Source: an uncultured Eubacteriales bacterium
Lineage (GTDB): Bacteria; Bacillota; Clostridia; Oscillospirales; Oscillospiraceae
Assembly: GCA_900552725.1 (NCBI GenBank)
Contig: USAT01000062.1
Location: 1 to 11,138 of the forward strand
Direction of reading: 5' to 3'
Length of the DNA stretch: 11,138 nt
Position 1 is the first letter of the stretch; every line of letters starts with the position of its first letter. The notes under the pieces were generated by a model, which saw only the letters and a program-made list of their open reading frames with translations, had not been told where the DNA came from and made no database searches. Shown here piece after piece: positions 6,883 to 11,138 of the stretch. Position numbers and translations under genes: made by a program.

Positions 6883-6968
6883 GTAGGGGGCGGCGTCCTC
6901 GACGCCCCGTCGGTTCACCGGAAAATTTTACGTTCGCCGCACGGGCCGTCGGGGACGCCGGCCCCTAC
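6883..6968 (+). repeat. 86-bp palindromic dispersed repeat (type B), copy 2
   Basis: Begins GTAGGGGGCGGCGTCC and ends GGACGCCGGCCCCTAC, the same ends as at 636-720 and 9369-9454. The middle (about 6915-6940) is unlike the other copies. The linker after it (GACGTTCTATCG...) matches that following copy 3 and, in reverse, that beside copy 1. The sequence preceding it is a tandem pair of ~29-bp units (6828-6882) each containing CGGCG-TT-CTTG. Confidence 0.85.
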
Positions 6969-7022
6969 GACGTTCTATCGTCGGTACCTGCGTTCATCAC
7001 ACGACGGTTCTTGTGCCCATCC

Positions 7023-7100
7023 GTAGGGGCCGACGACTCTGTCGGCCCTATCGAAAATCGTATCGTCATCGTGGGGGCGGACAGAGTCGTCCGCCCCTAC
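7023..7100 (+). repeat. 78-bp palindromic repeat (type C, GGGCGGAC arms)
   Basis: Left end GTAGGGGCCGACGACTCTGT, right end ACAGAGTCGTCCGCCCCTAC; the arms are inverted repeats of one another and each is itself a small palindrome around GACTCT/AGAGTC. Overall plan and ends (GTAGGGG ... CCCCTAC) are those of type B, but the arm core differs. It stops 31 bp after the solute-binding gene's stop codon. Confidence 0.8.
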
Positions 7101-7131
7101 GAAGCTCTATGGATGCTCCGCTGACGTATCG

Positions 7132-7914
7132 TCAGGGTGCGATGTATGTCACGCCGTACTGCTGGAAGATCTGCTCCACGGTGCCGTCGGAGAGCAGGGC
7201 GTCCAGGGCCTCATTGAAGGGGGCCAGCAGGTCGCTGCCCTTCTGCAGGGCGAAGGCGTAGGGCTCAGAGGTCATGGCCTCGTCCAGGACGGTCAGGCCC
7301 AGCTCCGGCGCCATGGCCAGGGCCACCTCGTTGTCCACGACCCAGGCGTCCACCTTACCGGCGGTCAGAGCCGCGGCGGCGTCGTTGTTGGCGGTGAAAG
7401 CCAGCACCTCATAGCCGTTGGCCATGCAGTACTCCTCGGCGGTGGTGCCGGTCTGGACGGACACCTTCTTGCCCTCCAGGTCAGCCTTGCCGGTGATGCT
7501 GCTGCCATCGGCCACCACGATGGCCTGGGCGGCCATGAAGTACACGCTGGAGAAGTCCACGTTCTCTTTTCTCTTGTCGGTCACGGTGATGCCGGACATA
7601 CCCACATCGAACTTACCGGCCTGGACACCGGGGATGACGGAGTCAAAGTCCATCTGCTGGATGTCCAGCTCCATGCCCATCTTCTCGGCGATCTTGCTGA
7701 GGATATCCACCTCGATACCCACTACCTCGCCGCCCTCCAGGGACTCGAAGGGGGGAAAGTCGGGGCTGGTGGCCACCACCAGCTTGGTCTTGGCGGCGTC
7801 GGAGGCGTCGTCACCGGCGGGGGTGCTGTTGTTGTCGGAATTGCTGCTGCCGCAGCCGGCCAGCAGGCCCAGCGCCATCACCAGCGCCAGCGCAAAAGCG
7901 GTAAACTTTTTCAT
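7132..7914 (-). CDS. Amino-acid ABC transporter solute-binding lipoprotein (SBP family 3)
   Basis: 260 residues from ATG 7914; AAAGGAG lies 7 nt upstream and the product then starts with a proper lipoprotein signal: MKKFTAF, a hydrophobic core, and the lipobox LLAG-C with Cys21. After an acidic Ser/Asn-rich linker (22-42) comes a family 3 binding fold: LVVATSPDFPPFE (45-57), the GIEVDILSKIAEKMG signature (66-80), and GMSGITVTDKRKENVDFS (105-122). It should sit on the outer face of the membrane and deliver a polar amino acid to the permease encoded downstream. It starts 2 nt after the argH stop, with its ribosome binding site inside argH, so translation is probably coupled. Specificity (arginine, ornithine, citrulline or another) cannot be read from motifs alone. 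Confidence 0.93.
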   Translation of the reverse strand: MKKFTAFALALVMALGLLAGCGSSNSDNNSTPAGDDASDAAKTKLVVATSPDFPPFESLEGGEVVGIEVDILSKIAEKMGMELDIQQMDFDSVIPGVQAGKFDVGMSGITVTDKRKENVDFSSVYFMAAQAIVVADGSSITGKADLEGKKVSVQTGTTAEEYCMANGYEVLAFTANNDAAAALTAGKVDAWVVDNEVALAMAPELGLTVLDEAMTSEPYAFALQKGSDLLAPFNEALDALLSDGTVEQIFQQYGVTYIAP

Positions 7915-7916
7915 CG

Positions 7917-9311
7917 TTATTCTCCTTTTGTATCGTTTTTCTGTTGGGAAAGGTACGTCTTTATGGCGGTGATCTGCGCCTCCACGGAGGCGGGGCCGCC
8001 CGGCGAGGTTCGTCGTGCCACGCAGTTCTCCAGCGCGATGGCCGGATATACGTCCTCGTCGAACACGTCGCTGTACTGCTTCAGGGTATCCAGCGGCAGG
8101 GCCTCCAGCACGGTGTCGTGATGGATGCACCAGGCCACCAGCTCTCCGGAGATCTTATAGGCGGTGCGGAAGGGCAAACCCTTCTTGGTGAGATAGTCCG
8201 CCAGATCGGTGGCGTTGATGAAGCCCTTCTGTGCCGCCTTGTACATGGTGTCGGTACAGGGCTTCATGTTGGCGATCATGGGGGTGAACACCTGCAGACA
8301 CATCTTCACGGTGTCCACCGCGTCGAACACGGCCTCCTTGTCCTCCTGCATGTCCTTGTTGTAGGCCAGGGGCAGGCCCTTCAGCGTGGTCAGCAGGGCC
8401 ATCAGGTCGCCGTACACGCGGCCGGTCTTGCCGCGGCACAGCTCCGCCATGTCCGGGTTCTTCTTCTGGGGCATGATGGACGAGCCAGTGGTAAAGCCGT
8501 CGTCCAGCTCCACGAAGTGGAACTCCCAGCTGCTCCACAGGATCAGCTCCTCGGAGAAGCGGCTCAGGTGCATCATCAGCATCGAGCAGGCCGCCAGCAG
8601 CTCCACGCAGAAGTCACGGTCGGACACGCCGTCCAGACTGTTCAGCGCGATCTGGGAGAAGCCCAGCTGCGCCGCCTCATATTCCCGGTCGATGGGGAAG
8701 GTGGTGCCCGCCAGGGCGCAGCACCCGATGGGGGACATGTCCATGCGCTTGGCGGTGTCGTCCAGGCGGCCGATATCCCGCTGGAGCATCATGGCGTAGG
8801 CCATGAGGTGGTGGCCGAAGGTGATGGGCTGGGCCCGCTGCAGATGGGTGTAGCCGGGCATGATGGCGGTCTTGTACTGCTCCGCCTTATCGGTGACGGC
8901 CTCCAGCAGTCCCAGCACCAGTGCGCGGATGGCGGCGATCTCCTGCCGCAGGTACAGCCGCAGATCCAGTGCCACCTGATCGTTTCGGGATCGGGCGGTG
9001 TGGAGCTTCTTGCCCACGTCGCCCAGCCGCTCCGTCAGCACCTGCTCCACGAACATGTGGATATCCTCGGCGCTGGGGTCGAAGGAAAGCTTCCCCTCGT
9101 CCAGGTCGGCCATGATCCCGGCCAGGCCGAAGATCAGCGTCTGGGCCTCCTCCTCGGTAAGGATGCCGCAGTGGGCCAGCATGGCGGCGTGAGCCATGGA
9201 GCCGGTGATATCCTGGCGGTACATGCGGCAGTCGAAGTGCAGGGACGAGTTGAAGTCGTCCGCGATCTGCGCCGTTTCCTTTTCGGCCCGTCCGGCCCAG
9301 AGCTTTGCCAT
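7917..9311 (-). CDS. argH: Argininosuccinate lyase
   Basis: 464 residues, standard length. It cleaves argininosuccinate to arginine and fumarate, the last step of arginine synthesis, in the cytosol as a tetramer. Seen: the substrate-binding SRNDQV segment (108-113), PGYTHLQRAQP (152-162) with the conserved Thr-His pair, and the fumarase/lyase superfamily signature GSSIMPQKKNPD (276-287) carrying the catalytic serine of the mobile loop. The opening AKLWAGRAEKETAQIADDFNSS is typical of ArgH. ATG 9311 has AAAGGAG at 7 nt. It follows argG across a 307-bp repeat-bearing gap in which I see no clear promoter. Confidence 0.98.
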   Translation of the reverse strand: MAKLWAGRAEKETAQIADDFNSSLHFDCRMYRQDITGSMAHAAMLAHCGILTEEEAQTLIFGLAGIMADLDEGKLSFDPSAEDIHMFVEQVLTERLGDVGKKLHTARSRNDQVALDLRLYLRQEIAAIRALVLGLLEAVTDKAEQYKTAIMPGYTHLQRAQPITFGHHLMAYAMMLQRDIGRLDDTAKRMDMSPIGCCALAGTTFPIDREYEAAQLGFSQIALNSLDGVSDRDFCVELLAACSMLMMHLSRFSEELILWSSWEFHFVELDDGFTTGSSIMPQKKNPDMAELCRGKTGRVYGDLMALLTTLKGLPLAYNKDMQEDKEAVFDAVDTVKMCLQVFTPMIANMKPCTDTMYKAAQKGFINATDLADYLTKKGLPFRTAYKISGELVAWCIHHDTVLEALPLDTLKQYSDVFDEDVYPAIALENCVARRTSPGGPASVEAQITAIKTYLSQQKNDTKGE

Positions 9312-9368
9312 GGTGGTTCTCCTTTCGGTGGTGTTGTGTGCGGGGGTGGGGGGTTCTTGTAATCGTGT

Positions 9369-9454
9369 GTAGGGGGCGGCGTCCTCGACGCCCCGTCGGA
9401 TTACCGAAGGTTTCTGCGTTCATTGTGCGGGCCGTCGGGGACGCCGGCCCCTAC
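9369..9454 (+). repeat. 86-bp palindromic dispersed repeat (type B), copy 3
   Basis: Ends GTAGGGGGCGGCGTCC and GGACGCCGGCCCCTAC are identical to copy 2; the centre differs. It is followed by the linker AGAGTTCTACCGGCAGT, which matches the reverse complement of the linker beside copy 1 (GGAGTTCTATCGGTAGT). Confidence 0.85.
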
Positions 9455-9488
9455 AGAGTTCTACCGGCAGTATTTCCATTTATCGTGC

Positions 9489-9597
9489 GGGCGGGGCACC
9501 CCAAGGGTGCTCGTTTCGCTTCGCTCCACCGCGTTCACCCCGCCCCTACGCATCGTTTGCCCAAATCATACCGTGCGGCGGGGTGAGGGCACCCCGA
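9489..9597 (+). repeat. Type D repeat: nested GC-rich hairpins, two units
   Basis: The outer arms GGGCGGGG (9489-9496) and CCCCGCCC (9538-9545) enclose an inner hairpin GCACCC-CAA-GGGTGC (9496-9510). After CCTACG and 25 bp a second hairpin CGGGGTG-AGGG-CACCCCG (9579-9596) follows, the near twin of 587-608. The element ends 22 bp before the argG stop codon. Confidence 0.7.
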
Positions 9598-9618
9598 CCA
9601 CACGAATACGCCGTTTTC

Positions 9619-10839
9619 TTACAGCTTGCCCTGATCCTTCAGCGCCTGCATCTTGGTGGTCAGGCCCCACAGGTTGATGAAGCCGGTGGCCTGAGACTGG
9701 TCATAGTCGCTCTCGCCGAAGGTGACCAGATTCTCGGAGTACAGGGAGCAGGGGGAGGTCATACCGGCGGGGATGATGTTGCCCTTATAGAGCTTCAGCT
9801 TCACGGAGCCGGTCACGTCCTTGTTGGCCTCGTTGGCGAAGGCGGTCAGCGCCTCCTGCAGAGGGGAGTACCACTTGCCGTTGTACAGCAGGTCTGCATA
9901 GTCCACAGACAGCTTCTGCTTGGCGTGCAGCACTTCCTTGTCCATGGTCAGCATCTCCAGCTGGGCGTGGGCGAAGTACAGGATGGTGCCGCCGGGAGTC
10001 TCGTAGATGCCGTGATCCTTCATGCCGATGAGACGGTTCTCCACGATGTCGATGATGCCGATGCCGTTCTTGCCGCCCAACTCGTTGAGCTTCTCGATGA
10101 TCTTGCTGGCCTTCATCTTCTCGCCGTCCACGGCCACAGGCGCGCCGGCCTCGAAGTCGATGGTCACATAGGTGGGCTCGTCAGGCGCCTGGAAGGGGGA
10201 CACGCCCATCTCCAGGAAGCCGGGCTTATCCAGATCCGGCTCGTTGGCGGGATCCTCCAGATCCAGACCCTCGTGGCTCAGGTGCCACAGGTTCTTGTCC
10301 TTGGAGTAGTTGGTCTCGCGGGAGATCTTCAGGGGCACGTTGTGGGCCTCGGCGTAGTCGATCTCCTCCTCACGGGACTTGATGTCCCACTCACGCCACG
10401 GGGCGATGATCTTCATATCGGGGGCAAAGCGCTTGATGGCCAGCTCGAAACGCACCTGATCGTTGCCCTTGCCGGTGGCGCCGTGGGCGATGGCGTCGGC
10501 GCCCTCGGCCTTGGCGATCTCCGCCAGCTTCTTGCCGATGACGGGACGGGCAAAGGCGGTGCCCAGCAGATAGGTCTCATACTTGGCGTCCATCTTCAGG
10601 CAGGGGATGATGACGTCGTCCACCATCTCGTCCACCAGGTCGGCCACGATCAGCTTGCTGGCGCCGGTCTTGATGGCCTTCTCCTCCAGACCCTCCAGCT
10701 CATCGGCCTGGCCCACGTTGCCGGCCACGGCGATGATCTCGGGGTTATTGTAGTTTTCCTTCAGCCAGGGGATGATGATGGAGGTATCCAGTCCACCGGA
10801 GTAGGCCAGTACGATCTTCTTGATGTCTGTATGTTTCAT
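9619..10839 (-). CDS. argG: Argininosuccinate synthase
   Basis: 406 residues, the length of the common bacterial ArgG type. It joins citrulline and aspartate with ATP to give argininosuccinate, AMP and pyrophosphate. The N-terminal nucleotide-binding loop AYSGGLDTS (12-20) is the N-type ATP pyrophosphatase motif; AHGATGKGNDQVRFE (118-132) is the second family signature contacting citrulline and aspartate. ATG 10839 has AAGGAGG (10854-10848) at 8 nt. It is the first gene of the minus-strand block, transcribed from the consensus promoter at 10881-10908. Together with argH and argF it covers ornithine to arginine; the genes that make ornithine are not in the window. Confidence 0.98.
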   Translation of the reverse strand: MKHTDIKKIVLAYSGGLDTSIIIPWLKENYNNPEIIAVAGNVGQADELEGLEEKAIKTGASKLIVADLVDEMVDDVIIPCLKMDAKYETYLLGTAFARPVIGKKLAEIAKAEGADAIAHGATGKGNDQVRFELAIKRFAPDMKIIAPWREWDIKSREEEIDYAEAHNVPLKISRETNYSKDKNLWHLSHEGLDLEDPANEPDLDKPGFLEMGVSPFQAPDEPTYVTIDFEAGAPVAVDGEKMKASKIIEKLNELGGKNGIGIIDIVENRLIGMKDHGIYETPGGTILYFAHAQLEMLTMDKEVLHAKQKLSVDYADLLYNGKWYSPLQEALTAFANEANKDVTGSVKLKLYKGNIIPAGMTSPCSLYSENLVTFGESDYDQSQATGFINLWGLTTKMQALKDQGKL

Positions 10840-10872
10840 GGTGAGTTCCTCCTTGAATGTTTATGTAATCTA

Positions 10873-10889
10873 TGTGCATGATTATACAT
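10873..10889 (-). promoter_or_regulatory. ARG-box-like operator over the argG -10 element
   Basis: Minus-strand ATGTATAATCATGCACA matches the Bacillus ARG-box consensus (ATGAATAAAAATGCAAG) at about 12 of 17 positions by eye and has the TG-AT-n4-AT-CA symmetry of ArgR sites. It covers the TATAAT, where a bound repressor would block transcription. No argR gene lies in the window, so the assignment rests on motif and position. Confidence 0.5.
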
Positions 10890-10908
10890 ATCTACCATAA
10901 AATGTCAA
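10881..10908 (-). promoter_or_regulatory. Consensus sigma-A promoter of argG
   Basis: Minus strand: TTGACA (10908-10903), 16-bp spacer, TATAAT (10886-10881). Both hexamers are perfect. The transcript would begin near 10874, giving a leader of about 35 nt with AAGGAGG. Confidence 0.9.
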
Positions 10909-10935
10909 GGCGTTTTCTGAAACTATCTCTATTTT

Positions 10936-11023
10936 TATGCAATTACACAGGACGAAAACGGATAAATATCCGAGCATTATGCACATTGATGGGTAAATAT
11001 GCATATGCAGATGTATATATGCA
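10936..11023. promoter_or_regulatory. AT-rich upstream region with phased TATGCA motifs and a palindrome
   Basis: TATGCA occurs on the plus strand at 10936, 10978, 10998, 11004 and 11018; four of the starts are 42, 20 and 20 bp apart, close to whole helical turns. ATATGCATAT (10997-11006) is a perfect palindrome. A second palindrome, CGGATA-AA-TATCCG, lies at 10959-10972. ATGGGTAAATATGCAT (10989-11004) fits the ARG-box consensus at about 12 of 16. This may be an extended ArgR-binding region or simply AT-rich promoter DNA. Confidence 0.35.
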
Positions 11024-11028
11024 AAAAA

Positions 11029-11059
11029 GGGCCGGATGCATGGCATCCGGCCCTCTTTT
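11029..11059 (-). terminator. Strong intrinsic terminator of the gene at the right edge
   Basis: 11-bp perfect stem GGGCCGGATGC / GCATCCGGCCC (11029-11039 with 11043-11053) and a 3-nt loop. On the minus strand it is followed by six T (11028-11023); on the plus strand by TCTTTTC, so it is probably active mainly for the minus-strand gene. It isolates argG from the upstream transcript. Confidence 0.9.
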
Positions 11060-11070
11060 CGACGAATATA

Positions 11071-11138
11071 TCAATCCTTGGCGTGGACGTTGATGAACTC
11101 CGCCCGCAGCTTGGAGTAGAGGATGGTCTGGCTGCTGT
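11071..11138 (-). CDS. Unidentified protein, last 22 codons (partial)
   Basis: Minus-strand frame entering from the window edge and ending at TGA (11073-11071), just before the terminator. Visible residues read SSQTILYSKLRAEFINVHAKD. I do not recognise the family. The codon choice matches the neighbouring genes and the terminator placed 12 bp after the stop supports a real gene end. Confidence 0.6.
   Translation of the reverse strand, partial: SSQTILYSKLRAEFINVHAKD

Larger units (their letters stand above)
6601..7131. other. 531-bp repeat-filled gap between permease and binding-protein genes
   Basis: No credible gene is seen on either strand. The right two-thirds is a string of palindromic elements listed separately (6686-6747, 6794-6820, 6883-6968, 7023-7100). 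The part next to the permease (6601-6680) is unique and could hold an internal promoter; the best minus-strand guess, TTGTCC with CATGAT, is weak. It also contains the inverted repeat CAATTC-GCGCA-GAATTG (6652-6668). Short open frames across it encode repeat-derived peptides with GRRPRRP and DAGPY. Confidence 0.7.
9312..9618. other. 307-bp argG-argH gap occupied by repeats
   Basis: Apart from the argH ribosome binding site (9319-9325), the gap is essentially a type B element (9369-9454), a linker, and a pair of type D hairpins (9489-9597). No gene or convincing promoter or U-run terminator is visible. If argG and argH are cotranscribed, the message contains all of these hairpins. Confidence 0.7.

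Noticed and set aside
6780..7100. Possible CRISPR array
   Set aside because: Units differ in sequence and length, are themselves long palindromes, and are not separated by uniform unique spacers; no cas gene is nearby.
6715..7124. Small plus-strand open frames giving GRRPRRPV- and VGDAGPY-containing peptides
   Set aside because: They are translations of the palindromic repeats; the same peptide words appear at every copy, including at 593-720 and 9305-9586, and no ribosome binding site is associated.
7944..9362. Long plus-strand open frame (472 codons) opposite argH
   Set aside because: It is a mirror of argH codon bias: His/Gly/Gln/Val-rich low-complexity product, no motif and no suitable ribosome binding site, while the minus strand encodes an unmistakable ArgH.
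9583..10881. Long plus-strand open frame (432 codons) opposite argG
   Set aside because: Antisense to a complete ArgG, composition rich in L, G, V, Q and H with no recognisable domain, and it runs through repeat and promoter DNA.

Overview
The window looks like a chromosomal segment of a GC-rich Bacillota gut anaerobe, probably an Oscillospiraceae-type genome (Oscillibacter/Flavonifractor/Lawsonibacter-like). This is an inference from the strong GC third-position bias, the Bacillota-style AAGGAGG ribosome binding sites, a SAM-I riboswitch in front of metK, consensus sigma-A promoters and GC-rich dispersed palindromes. No tRNA, rRNA, CRISPR array, integrase or transposase is visible.

Left part (1-4210, plus strand): the end of a LysR-type regulator; a repeat-bearing gap; a two-domain protein (DUF2156 fused to a GNAT acetyltransferase); a terminator; then a clean promoter, SAM-I riboswitch, intrinsic terminator and metK (S-adenosylmethionine synthetase). 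A small DtxR-family metal-dependent regulator follows with its own promoter and ends at a bidirectional terminator.

Middle and right part (4189-10890, minus strand, transcribed right to left): argG, argH, an amino-acid ABC transporter lipoprotein, its permease, argF, and finally a low-molecular-weight protein-tyrosine phosphatase (LMW-PTP) whose active-site start is split by a one-base insertion. ArgF, ArgG and ArgH are the last three enzymes of arginine synthesis (ornithine to citrulline to argininosuccinate to arginine). The solute-binding protein and permease sit between argH and argF, so the block looks like an arginine synthesis plus amino-acid uptake unit. A consensus promoter with an ArgR-box-like palindrome over its -10 lies before argG. 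No transporter ATPase gene is in the window.

The least ordinary feature is a set of GC-rich palindromic repeats filling the gaps at 583-720, 6686-7100 and 9369-9597. They fall into at least three related types plus a heptad-repeat/hairpin element, share linker sequences and occur as composite modules in both orientations. Two of the three clusters lie inside the arginine gene block. The far right end holds a strong terminator and the last codons of an unidentified minus-strand gene.

Most other long open frames are antisense shadows caused by the GC-rich codon usage.
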